Shown here piece by piece: positions 40,140-46,836 of a DNA stretch of 46,836 nt (position 1 is the stretch's first letter; each line of letters begins with the position of its first letter). Origin of the DNA: Lachnospiraceae bacterium. Its GTDB lineage: Bacteria; Bacillota; Clostridia; Lachnospirales; Lachnospiraceae. The notes beneath the pieces were generated by a model. That model was not told the origin of the DNA. It saw nothing but the letters and a program-made list of their open reading frames with translations, and searched no databases. The stretch is from contig JAFZLB010000026.1 of assembly GCA_017551665.1 (NCBI GenBank), positions 1-46,836 on the forward strand. Reading direction: 5' to 3'. Made by a program: the position numbers and the translations under genes.

Positions 40140-40148
40140 TGGTAGAAT
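40140..40148 (+). promoter_or_regulatory. Extended -10 promoter of the FAD oxidoreductase gene
   Basis: TGG plus TAGAAT (40140-40148), part of TGTGGTAGAAT. Expected +1 is near 40155, which leaves a leader of about 28 nt with GAAAGGA before the ATG. Confidence 0.6.
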
Positions 40149-40182
40149 AGGAAAATACAAAACTCTGTCGAAAGGACATGTT

Positions 40183-41763
40183 ATGAAAACTGCATTGATC
40201 ATCGGAGCGGGTCCCGCGGGACTGACCGCAGCGTATGAGTTGTTACGCAAATCGGACGAGTACGAGGTGGTGGTATTTGAGGAGAGCGAGTGCTTCGGGG
40301 GCATCTCGCGAACCGTGGAGTACAAGGGGAACCGCATGGACATGGGCGGTCACCGCTTCTTTTCCAAAATTCCGGAGGTCAATAAGTGGTGGTCGGAAAT
40401 GCTGCCGCTGCAGGGCGCGCCCGCTGCGGATGACATCCTTCTGAACCGCGCCGTGCGGCTGACAAAGGGCGGTCCCGATCCGGAGAAAAGCGACCGCGTG
40501 ATGCTGCGCAGGGGCAGGGTATCCCGCATTTTCTTTGACAGAAAGTTCTACGATTATCCGATTTCCTTAAAACCGGAAACCTTCAAAAACTTCGGCTTCG
40601 GCACGACGATGGCCGTCGGCTTCAGTTATCTGAAGAGCCTGGTCTTCAAGAGAAAAGAAGACTCCCTTGAGGATTTTTATATTAACCGCTACGGCAAAAA
40701 GCTGTACGGCATGTTCTTTGAGGACTATACGGAAAACCTCTGGGGCAGGCATCCTTCGGAGATTGACCCTTCCTGGGGGGCACAGCGCACGAAGGGCATG
40801 TCCATTTCCGTCGTCCTGAAGGACGCGCTCATGCGCATGTTCCATATCAAGGGCAAGAAGGTGGAGACTTCGCTGATCGAGGAATTCACGTATCCGAAGA
40901 TGGGGCCGGGGCAGCTCTGGGACGTGACGGCGGAGGAAATTGAGAAGAAGGGCGGAAGGATTCTGAAAGGCGCCCGCGTGACAAAGCTGCACCGCGACGA
41001 CAAGGGGCAGCTGACGGGGCTGACCTATGAACGCGACGGCCAGGAAAAAGAAATGAAGGGAGATCTCGTCATTTCCTCCATGCCGGTCAAGGATCTTGTC
41101 GCGGGGATGGAGGATGTGCCCGCGGACGCGGCCCGCATCGCGAAGGGTCTGCCTTACCGCGATTACATGACGCTGGGCGTTCTGATCAAAAAACTCAATC
41201 TTGAGAACAGGACAAAGATGAAGACCGTCGGCAACATCGTGCCGGACAACTGGGTCTATGTGCAGGACCGCCATGTGAAGATGGGACGCTTCCAGATTTA
41301 CAACAACTGGTCGCCTTACATGGTGAAGGATCTGGAAAACACGATCTGGATGGGCCTGGAATATTTCTGCAACGAGGGCGACCGCATGTGGAATTTAGAG
41401 GACGACGATTTCGCCCGCCGCGCCATCCGCGAAATGGTGACGCTCAAGCTCATCGATTCCGAAAAGGAAGTCATGGATTACCACGTCGAGCGCGTGAAGA
41501 AGGCTTATCCGGCGTATTTTGACACCTACGACGAAATGGATACGCTCCGGGAATTTTTGGATTCCATCGAGAATCTTTACTGTGTCGGCCGCAACGGCCA
41601 GCACCGTTACAACAACATCGATCATTCCATGTGTACCTCCTTCGAGGCGGTGCATAACATCTTAAGCGGCAACAGGGACAAGTCCAACATCTGGAACGTC
41701 AACACGGAACAGGAATACCACGAGACGGAGGTGAAGGACGAAAACGAGATGGAGATTGACTGA
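40183..41763 (+). CDS. NAD(P)/FAD-dependent oxidoreductase (amine-oxidase fold)
   Basis: Flavoprotein of 526 residues with an N-terminal dinucleotide-binding motif ([17 protein letters not shown]), [15 protein letters not shown] and the [17 protein letters not shown] segment. It belongs with the protoporphyrinogen-oxidase/UDP-galactopyranose-mutase-like flavoproteins often linked to surface glycan or lipid synthesis. The C-terminus has the second FAD segment ([18 protein letters not shown]), and the last 30 residues are acidic. There is no signal peptide. GAAAGGA lies 6 nt before the ATG at 40183. It diverges from the radical SAM gene. The substrate is unknown; a shared pathway with that gene is inferred only from proximity. 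Confidence 0.85.
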   Translation: MKTALIIGAGPAGLTAAYELLRKSDEYEVVVFEESECFGGISRTVEYKGNRMDMGGHRFFSKIPEVNKWWSEMLPLQGAPAADDILLNRAVRLTKGGPDPEKSDRVMLRRGRVSRIFFDRKFYDYPISLKPETFKNFGFGTTMAVGFSYLKSLVFKRKEDSLEDFYINRYGKKLYGMFFEDYTENLWGRHPSEIDPSWGAQRTKGMSISVVLKDALMRMFHIKGKKVETSLIEEFTYPKMGPGQLWDVTAEEIEKKGGRILKGARVTKLHRDDKGQLTGLTYERDGQEKEMKGDLVISSMPVKDLVAGMEDVPADAARIAKGLPYRDYMTLGVLIKKLNLENRTKMKTVGNIVPDNWVYVQDRHVKMGRFQIYNNWSPYMVKDLENTIWMGLEYFCNEGDRMWNLEDDDFARRAIREMVTLKLIDSEKEVMDYHVERVKKAYPAYFDTYDEMDTLREFLDSIENLYCVGRNGQHRYNNIDHSMCTSFEAVHNILSGNRDKSNIWNVNTEQEYHETEVKDENEMEID

Positions 41764-41781
41764 GCGCCCGGGGAAGGCCGC

Positions 41782-41798
41782 GAAACATCTTTGAAACA
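41782..41798 (+). promoter_or_regulatory. Direct repeat GAAACA-N5-GAAACA at the response regulator promoter
   Basis: GAAACA at 41782-41787 and 41793-41798, with an 11-bp period, is centred about 30 nt before the expected +1. It takes the place of the missing -35 box. This is the arrangement used by OmpR/PhoB-type activators and suggests autoregulation. Confidence 0.5.
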
Positions 41799-41807
41799 AA
41801 TACCTTC

Positions 41808-41813
41808 TATACT
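41808..41813 (+). promoter_or_regulatory. -10 element of the two-component operon
   Basis: TATACT at 41808-41813. The expected +1 (7 nt downstream) is exactly the A of the ATG at 41820. No -35 box at 16-18 nt spacing. Confidence 0.5.
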
Positions 41814-41819
41814 GGAAGC

Positions 41820-42473
41820 ATGATGACAATACTGATCGTGGAAGACGACAAGGCCATCAATAACCTGATCCGTGTGTCCCTGACGGGCGCGGGGTATGAA
41901 TGTACCTGCGCCTTTGACGGGGAGGAAGCGGCAGATCTCATCGAGGACCATGATTACGATCTTGTGCTCCTGGACATCATGCTTCCGAAAATCGACGGCT
42001 ACGAACTCCTGGATTACATCAAACCGACGGGGATGCCGGTCATCTTTATCACCGCGAAAGCGAGCCTGGAGGACAGAATCAAGGGCTTAAAGCGCGGCGC
42101 GGATGACTACATCGTCAAGCCCTTCCAGGTCGGGGAATTATTGGCCCGCGTGGAAGCGGTGCTCCGCCGCATGGGGAAGGGGGAACGCAAGCTTTCCGCC
42201 CATGATGTGACCGTGGATCCGGAGGCGCATCAGGTGCTCAAGAACGATGTGCCCGTCGAACTGACCGTCAAGGAATTTGATCTGCTGGTGCTGTTGATGG
42301 AAAACCGCAATGTGGCGCTCTATCGGGACCAGTTGTATGAGCGCGTCTGGGGCGAGCCCTTCACGGGCGAGACGCGGACACTCGACACCCACATCCAGCG
42401 GCTGCGCAAAAAGCTGGGCTGGGAGGAGCAGATCAAAACCGTCTTCCGCATCGGCTACAAACTGGAGGTTTGA
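41820..42473 (+). CDS. OmpR-family response regulator
   Basis: Two-component response regulator of 217 residues. The receiver domain (1-118) has the acidic pair at 9-10, phosphoacceptor D52 (LVLLDIMLP), the FITAKA threonine and the VKPF lysine. A winged-helix DNA-binding domain (about 125-217) ends TLDTHIQRLRKKLG...TVFRIGYKLEV. It pairs with the downstream histidine kinase 12 nt away. Two ATG codons are adjacent (41820 and 41823); no ribosome binding site lies at normal distance if the predicted +1 is right. Confidence 0.93.
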   Translation: MMTILIVEDDKAINNLIRVSLTGAGYECTCAFDGEEAADLIEDHDYDLVLLDIMLPKIDGYELLDYIKPTGMPVIFITAKASLEDRIKGLKRGADDYIVKPFQVGELLARVEAVLRRMGKGERKLSAHDVTVDPEAHQVLKNDVPVELTVKEFDLLVLLMENRNVALYRDQLYERVWGEPFTGETRTLDTHIQRLRKKLGWEEQIKTVFRIGYKLEV

Positions 42474-42485
42474 GGACAAAAAGCC

Positions 42486-43898
42486 ATGCGCCTGTTTTCC
42501 AAAGTCTTTTTTTCCATTACCGTCATTCTTTGCCTGTCGCTCGCGATGGCGGGCTATCTGATGATGTCGTCCTCGCTGAGAGAAAGCGTTGCGAGAGAAA
42601 TGGACCGCACGATTTCCTCTTACAGGATGCTGCGCTATATCCTGCAAGGCTCCGGCGGCGCGGCCGGCACAACGGAACAGGCCTTGAAGGAAGCGTTGCA
42701 GGACAAAATCAACGATGTGCCGCACGGGGGAATGATCACCGTGACGGACGAAGACTACCGTGTGCTGTACAACGAATTTCCGGGAGATCATCCGAATCTG
42801 ACCTGGGAAGCGGTGAACCGGACAAGCGCGGGGCATCTGTGTCTGGTGGAGAATCCGGGCGGGGACGCGTTGTTTGTCACTGCGGGCGGAACCTTTACCT
42901 TCGGCGGCCGCACCATGCTGCTGACGGTCAGCGACACACTGGGCTTTGTGACCGCGCAGACCGACAGCCAGCTGGCCAATTACCGCGTGATTTACCTGAT
43001 TGTCTGCGGCCTGGCGCTTGCGGGGGTCAGCCTCGTGGCCTTCCGTCTGGTGCGTCCGATCGGGCGTACGGCAAGAAGCGCGGAGCTGATCGCGAAGGGG
43101 GAATACCATACGCGCGTGGAGGCGGAACGGGATGACGAGCTCGGCGACCTGGTCCGTTCCTTCAATGACATGGCGCAGGCGGTGGAAGGAAGTGTGGAAG
43201 CGCTGCAACAAGCGGCGCAGGCAAAGGAAGATTTTGTCGGGAACTTCGCCCATGAACTGAAGACGCCCCTGACCAGCGTGATCGGCTACGCGGACATGCT
43301 GACGAAAAAGGAACTGCCGCCGGAGGAGGTGCGTCCCCTGGCGCAGTATATTCTGGACGAGGGGCTGCATCTGGAGGCGCTGTCCTATAAGCTGATGGAG
43401 CTGATCGTGCTGAACAAGCAGGATTTTGTGTTGGAGGCGCTTTCCGCGAAGGAACTGTTTGACCATGTCGCGGAAGGGCTGAAGCCGTTTTGCGAAGAAA
43501 GAGACCTCCGTCTGGAGACGGACATGGAGGAAACGTATCTTCGCGTGGAATATGATCTCTTCAAGACCATGCTGCTCAATCTCATTGACAACGCGGCCAA
43601 GGCGGACGCGAAAATGGTGAAGATCACGGGGCGGACGGGAGAGGAACTGCGCTATGACATTGCCATCCGCGACGACGGCAGGGGCATGCCCGAAGAGGCG
43701 CTCTCCCGCGTGACGGAAGCCTTTTACATGGTGGACAAATCACGCGCGCGCGCCCAGCACGGTGCGGGACTGGGGCTGGCGCTGGTGCAGCGGATTGTGG
43801 AGCTGCATCAGGCAACGCTCACCTTTGAAAGCGAAGAAGGCAGGGGTACGACGGTCCTGGTGTGCCTGCCCTTACGGAAAGAGGACATGGAAGCATGA
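42486..43898 (+). CDS. Membrane sensor histidine kinase
   Basis: Histidine kinase of 470 residues. Transmembrane helix 1 (about 8-28), an extracytoplasmic sensor domain (about 30-160), transmembrane helix 2 (about 165-187), a HAMP linker, a HisKA domain with phosphoacceptor H256 in NFAHELKTPLTS, then HATPase_c with the N box (LLNLIDNAAKA), G1 (RDDGRGMP) and GAGLGLALV. It is cognate to the preceding regulator. GAGGT and GAGGA lie before the ATG. Its stop overlaps the next ATG (ATGA). Confidence 0.93.
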   Translation: MRLFSKVFFSITVILCLSLAMAGYLMMSSSLRESVAREMDRTISSYRMLRYILQGSGGAAGTTEQALKEALQDKINDVPHGGMITVTDEDYRVLYNEFPGDHPNLTWEAVNRTSAGHLCLVENPGGDALFVTAGGTFTFGGRTMLLTVSDTLGFVTAQTDSQLANYRVIYLIVCGLALAGVSLVAFRLVRPIGRTARSAELIAKGEYHTRVEAERDDELGDLVRSFNDMAQAVEGSVEALQQAAQAKEDFVGNFAHELKTPLTSVIGYADMLTKKELPPEEVRPLAQYILDEGLHLEALSYKLMELIVLNKQDFVLEALSAKELFDHVAEGLKPFCEERDLRLETDMEETYLRVEYDLFKTMLLNLIDNAAKADAKMVKITGRTGEELRYDIAIRDDGRGMPEEALSRVTEAFYMVDKSRARAQHGAGLGLALVQRIVELHQATLTFESEEGRGTTVLVCLPLRKEDMEA

Positions 43899-44716
43899 AC
43901 GAAATCAGTCAGGAACAAGGGCGCGGAAATGCGGCATACGGAAAGGTGATGTTGTTTTTGCTCGGCAGTCTTGTGGTGATGGCGGCGGGATTCTTTCTGC
44001 CCTCCGCCCTGATGGACCGGCAGCGCGAGGCCTTGCGGAACAATATGGCATGGATTCAAATGGATGAGGATGTTGGCATTGTCGTGACGGCACAGGAAGC
44101 GCCCGCGGAGCTGATCCCGCTGACGACGGAGGATCTGCTGTGCGCGGTCGGCATTCTGAATCCTTACGGCAACAACGTGTTTTACCATGAACCTTTGGAA
44201 GGCGGGATGACAAAGGAACAGGCCGTGGCACAGCTGGGCGAAGAGCTGCGGAAGATGGCGTCCCTGTCCCTGATTCCGGAATGGTGTGCGGATGTGGAGG
44301 GCATGCAGTACACGGCGGTTCTGGGAACCCTCAGCTATGAGGAGAGAAATGTCAGGGGCGTGAACCCGCGCCATGAGGTCTGGGAAATCTTTCTTTATTC
44401 GCCGGAGCTGACGATCCAGGCGGACCTGCATGCCGCAAGCGGAAAAATCTTCCGTTTTTACGCGACGATGGGGAGCCCGGAACAAAATGACGCGTCTTAT
44501 CAAAAGATCGGGGGGCAGCAGCGGTCAAAGGCGGTCAGCTATATGGAAGATTATTTGCAGCCGGAGCCGGAGCTGAAGCTCATGGATCAGTTCGTCACCG
44601 AAGACGGCTATGCGTATCTCCTTTACAACGCGGGCGGGCAGACGGATGCCGTCAGCGTGGAATGCGGCTGTTATCAGGAAGGGGAAGAACTCTGTCTGTC
44701 GTATTCCGTGTTTTAG
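43895..44716 (+). CDS. Membrane-anchored protein coupled to the two-component system, unknown
   Basis: Protein of 273 residues with one N-terminal transmembrane helix (about 18-40) and an extracytoplasmic domain of about 230 residues with no family I recognise. The domain holds two central segments (LHAASGKIFRFYATMGS, DQFVTEDGYAYLLYNAG) that suggest a beta-rich fold. Its ATG overlaps the kinase stop codon (ATGA), so it is made together with the kinase and probably sits beside it at the membrane, as a co-sensor or an inhibitor. The frame also opens at 43862 inside the kinase gene. Confidence 0.78.
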   Translation: MNEISQEQGRGNAAYGKVMLFLLGSLVVMAAGFFLPSALMDRQREALRNNMAWIQMDEDVGIVVTAQEAPAELIPLTTEDLLCAVGILNPYGNNVFYHEPLEGGMTKEQAVAQLGEELRKMASLSLIPEWCADVEGMQYTAVLGTLSYEERNVRGVNPRHEVWEIFLYSPELTIQADLHAASGKIFRFYATMGSPEQNDASYQKIGGQQRSKAVSYMEDYLQPEPELKLMDQFVTEDGYAYLLYNAGGQTDAVSVECGCYQEGEELCLSYSVF

Positions 44717-44758
44717 TACGCCCTGTTTTGCCATGGATGGCGGAACAGACCGGTTTTG

Positions 44759-44767
44759 TGGTACAAT
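44759..44767 (+). promoter_or_regulatory. Extended -10 promoter of the nfeD-SPFH operon
   Basis: TGG plus TACAAT (44759-44767), part of TGTGGTACAAT. The leader is about 33 nt with GGAGGTG before the ATG at 44807. Confidence 0.6.
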
Positions 44768-44806
44768 CATACCTGTCAAGCGGCGATGCCCCTGTGGAGG
44801 TGTGAA

Positions 44807-45265
44807 ATGGTATATTTCGGACCGGTCAGTACCCTGACGGTTTTCTGGATCATCGCGATTATCATATTCATCGTTGTGGAAATCCTGACGACGGCACTGA
44901 CGACGCTCTGGTTCATCGGCGGCGCGGTGGTGGCGCTGATCGCGTCGGCGCTTGGTATGTCCATTCCCGTGCAGCTGGTGCTGTTTGTGCTGGTGTCGGG
45001 CGTTTTGCTTTTTACGGTCAGGCCGTACGCCCTAAAGCATTTCAACCCGAAGCGCAGTCCCACCAACGTGGACGCGGTCATCGGCAAGCAGGGCCTTGTC
45101 ACCGCGCGGATTGACAACGGGCACCAGACGGGAAAGGTGGAGGTGGACGGTATGGAATGGAGCGCGCGCTCTGCCGTGCATCAGCAGATTATTGAAGAAG
45201 GACAGATGGTCAACGTGGAATCGGTGGACGGCGTGAAGCTGATCGTCAAGCCGGAAAGCGTTTAA
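44807..45265 (+). CDS. NfeD family membrane protein
   Basis: NfeD-like protein of 152 residues: two or three hydrophobic helices (about 8-75) and a C-terminal OB-fold (about 80-150, VIGKQGLVTARIDNGHQTGKVEVDGMEWSARS). NfeD proteins work with SPFH/stomatin proteins in membrane microdomain organisation or quality control, and the next gene encodes one. The start at 44807 has GGAGGTG 5-6 nt upstream; the frame opens at 44756 across the promoter, which is rejected. Confidence 0.9.
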   Translation: MVYFGPVSTLTVFWIIAIIIFIVVEILTTALTTLWFIGGAVVALIASALGMSIPVQLVLFVLVSGVLLFTVRPYALKHFNPKRSPTNVDAVIGKQGLVTARIDNGHQTGKVEVDGMEWSARSAVHQQIIEEGQMVNVESVDGVKLIVKPESV

Positions 45266-45280
45266 GAAGGGAGAAAACAA

Positions 45281-46219
45281 ATGCAGAGAGTTGTGATTTC
45301 GGCCGTACTGATTATCCTGATTGTTTTGATTCTGGCGATTCTGGTCAGCTGTATCAAGATCGTGCCGCAGGCCAAGGCCTATGTGCTGGAGCGCCTCGGC
45401 GCCTATCAGTCCACCTGGCAGACGGGTCTGCACTTTAAGCTGCCCTTCATTGACCGCATTGCAAGGCGCGTGAACTTAAAGGAGCAGGTCTGCGACTTTC
45501 CGCCGCAGCCCGTGATCACGCGGGACAACGTGACGATGCAGATCGATTCCATCGTCTTTTTCATGATCACGGACCCCAGGCTGTTTGCCTACGGTGTGGA
45601 AAATCCGATCATGGCGATTGAGAACCTGACGGCCACGACGCTGCGCAACATCATCGGCGAGATGGAACTGGACCAGACGCTCACCAGCCGCGAGACCATC
45701 AATACACAGATGCGTTCGCTGCTCGATGTCGCGACGGATCCCTGGGGCATCAAGGTGACGCGCGTGGAGCTCAAGAACATCACGCCGCCCGCCGCAATCC
45801 GCGAGGCGATGGAAAAGCAGATGAAGGCGGAGCGCGAAAAGCGTGAAGCGATTCTCCGTGCGGAAGGCGAGCAGCGCTCGGCCATCCTTGTGGCGGAGGG
45901 TAAGAAACAGGCGCAGATTCTTGCCGCCGAGGCGGAAAAGCAGGCGACGATTCTGGCCGCCGAAGCGCAGAAGGAAAAAGAAATCAAAGAAGCGGAGGGT
46001 CGCGCCGAAGCGATCCGTGCCGTCCAGCAGGCCACCGCGGACGGTATCCGCTCCATCAAGGAAGCCGGGGCGGACGAGTCCGTTCTTACGATCAAGAGCC
46101 TGGAAGCCTTTACGGAAGCGGCCAACGGCCAGGCGACGAAGATCATTATTCCTTCGGAACTGCAGGGCATTGCCGCCCTCGCGACCACGTTCAAGGAAGT
46201 GGTGAAGGACGCGGGCTGA
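45281..46219 (+). CDS. SPFH/stomatin-family membrane protein
   Basis: Stomatin/prohibitin-like protein of 312 residues: an N-terminal membrane helix (6-26), an SPFH domain (about 27-185, VPQAKAYVLERLGAYQSTWQTGLHFKLPF), an Ala/Glu/Lys-rich coiled coil with EGEQRSAILVAEG-type heptads (about 185-260) and a C-terminal oligomerisation segment. It resembles QmcA and bacterial stomatins. It follows the NfeD gene by 15 nt with GAAGGGAG upstream of the ATG. The pair likely forms a membrane assembly. Promoter sequences for the tRNA-Ser gene begin shortly after its stop. Confidence 0.92.
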   Translation: MQRVVISAVLIILIVLILAILVSCIKIVPQAKAYVLERLGAYQSTWQTGLHFKLPFIDRIARRVNLKEQVCDFPPQPVITRDNVTMQIDSIVFFMITDPRLFAYGVENPIMAIENLTATTLRNIIGEMELDQTLTSRETINTQMRSLLDVATDPWGIKVTRVELKNITPPAAIREAMEKQMKAEREKREAILRAEGEQRSAILVAEGKKQAQILAAEAEKQATILAAEAQKEKEIKEAEGRAEAIRAVQQATADGIRSIKEAGADESVLTIKSLEAFTEAANGQATKIIIPSELQGIAALATTFKEVVKDAG

Positions 46220-46227
46220 CATTTCCG

Positions 46228-46257
46228 TTGACAAGGGACGGATACCGTCGTTATAAT
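46228..46257 (+). promoter_or_regulatory. tRNA-Ser promoter
   Basis: TTGACA (46228-46233) and TATAAT (46252-46257) with an 18-nt spacer; both boxes are consensus. The tRNA starts 13 nt after the -10. Confidence 0.8.
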
Positions 46258-46269
46258 ATGTTTTGGCAA

Positions 46270-46357
46270 GGAGATGTACTCAAGAGGCCGAAGAGGCGCC
46301 CCTGCTAAGGGTGTAGGTCGGGAGACCGGCGCGAGGGTTCAAATCCCTCCATCTCCG
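46270..46357 (+). tRNA. tRNA-Ser(GCT)
   Basis: Class II tRNA of 88 nt. The acceptor stem GGAGATG pairs with CATCTCC plus discriminator G, the anticodon loop CTGCTAA gives anticodon GCT, a long variable arm is present, and the T arm is GAGGGTTCAAATCCCTC. CCA is not encoded. Confidence 0.95.
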
Positions 46358-46363
46358 GAACAG

Positions 46364-46402
46364 AAAAAAGTGTCGGAAGAACCTGTCTTCCGACACTTTT
46401 TT
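46364..46402. terminator. Strong bidirectional terminator after tRNA-Ser
   Basis: A perfect 17-bp stem (46364-46380 with 46386-46402) with a 5-nt loop. The ends are A6 and T6, so it can terminate from either side. It separates tRNA-Ser from the rRNA promoter. Confidence 0.9.
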
Positions 46403-46476
46403 GCCCGGCGAAATCCTTTGGGAATGCCGCGAAAACGCCCGGAATAAAAATTTCCCGAAAAAATAAGAAAAACCGC

Positions 46477-46505
46477 TTGACATCGCTATGCACTAATGTT
46501 ATAGT
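46477..46505 (+). promoter_or_regulatory. rRNA operon promoter
   Basis: TTGACA (46477-46482) and TATAGT (46500-46505) with a 17-nt spacer. An A/T-rich tract at about 46446-46474, just upstream, is a good candidate UP element. Confidence 0.85.
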
Positions 46506-46810
46506 TATGTCCGCTGTCGCGGTGAACGCGATGTTTTTTGGTGCGAAACCGCACAGCATCGTTCCTTGACATTTGAATAGTAATACAACCCTGAAGTGCG
46601 CGAAGGCATTGAGAAGTGCGCAGACGAAAACGGGGTCCGGTGGGGGCTTGCCCACACAAGGACAACGTTTGAAGGATGCATAGGGCGAAAGCCCGCGACC
46701 GAGGAAACGCGAAGCGTTTTCGAGGGTGCTTATCAAGGCCGGAGCGCGAAATCATAGGCAAAAACCTGAAGATTCCAAGTGAATCCGTTGCGAAAACGCA
46801 ACAAACATTA
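46506..46810 (+). other. rRNA operon leader
   Basis: About 300 nt of transcribed leader without a gene. It contains small hairpins, such as GGGCGAAAGCCC near 46683 and an AACGC-GAA-GCGTT type stem near 46706-46720. A CCTTGACATTTGAATAG stretch near 46564 resembles sequences seen ahead of rRNA genes in Clostridia. TTGACA at 46566 lacks a matching -10, so no second promoter is called. Confidence 0.6.
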
Positions 46811-46836
46811 CAACGTGAGAGTTCGATCCTGGCTCA
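46811..46836 (+). rRNA. 16S rRNA, 5' end only
   Basis: The last bases, AGAGTTCGATCCTGGCTCA (46818-46836), align with positions 8-26 of the E. coli 16S gene, which places nucleotide 1 near 46811. The gene continues beyond the window. Position 14 (E. coli numbering) is C, where T is usual. Confidence 0.9.

Noticed and set aside
46566-46600. Second rRNA promoter at TTGACA 46566
   Set aside because: The -10 position reads CCCTGA; the stretch is more likely a conserved leader sequence.
46305-46736. Reverse-strand open frame of 143 residues over tRNA-Ser, terminator and rRNA promoter
   Set aside because: It runs through a tRNA, a perfect terminator and the rRNA promoter; its C-terminus is the reverse complement of the tRNA. 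It is a known type of false gene.

Overview
The window reads as chromosomal DNA of a Gram-positive bacterium of the Clostridia, most likely a fairly GC-rich relative of the Lachnospiraceae. The evidence is the gene set (HPr and enzyme I, YhaM, YitT, M32 carboxypeptidase, XseAB, methylglyoxal synthase), strong purine-rich ribosome binding sites, many extended -10 promoters of the TGTGGTAnnnT type, and tRNA and rRNA units behind TTGACA/TATAAT promoters. The placement is inferred from gene content and not from a phylogeny: the 16S gene is cut off after about 26 bases at the right edge. Forty-two protein genes, two tRNAs and the start of an rRNA operon are called. No phage, IS element or CRISPR array was seen.

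Layout. 235-1917: CcdA plus a thioredoxin lipoprotein (a surface thiol-redox pair). 2058-10965 (minus): probably one operon from a promoter at 10996-11024, with a PLP aminotransferase, ROK glucokinase, two tandem 7TM diguanylate cyclases, a YitT membrane protein and a secreted subtilase with a kelch-like tail. 11043-12545: a polytopic membrane protein. 12569-20212 (minus): ptsH, ptsI, a YwaF-like membrane protein, an ABC ATPase/FtsX pair, then xseA and xseB. 20340-25566: pncB, a transglutaminase-like secreted protein, an orphan coiled-coil gene behind a sigma-D-type promoter, a secreted esterase and mgsA.

25775-27820 is visibly more AT-rich than its surroundings and looks acquired. It holds a methyltransferase, a solitary ribbon-helix-helix protein behind three 12-bp-spaced iterons, and a coupled pair made of an 83-residue protein of unknown function and a retropepsin-like protein. 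Then come a large solute-binding lipoprotein with a Pho-box-like site (27991-30510); a minus operon of an Lrp regulator, aminotransferase, HtrA-like pseudoprotease and YhaM (30579-34641); a small membrane-anchored protein; and a dtd/M32 peptidase/endonuclease III operon ending at 38031.

38167-46836: tRNA-Pro, a PLPBP/radical SAM pair, a divergent FAD oxidoreductase, a two-component system with a membrane accessory protein, an NfeD/SPFH pair, tRNA-Ser, and an rRNA promoter, leader and 16S 5' end.

The most interesting signals are the retropepsin cassette and RHH iterons, the sigma-D-type promoter on the orphan gene, four promoters placed so that transcripts would be leaderless, the DUF5710-XseA fusion, and several proteins that keep a fold but have lost catalytic residues.
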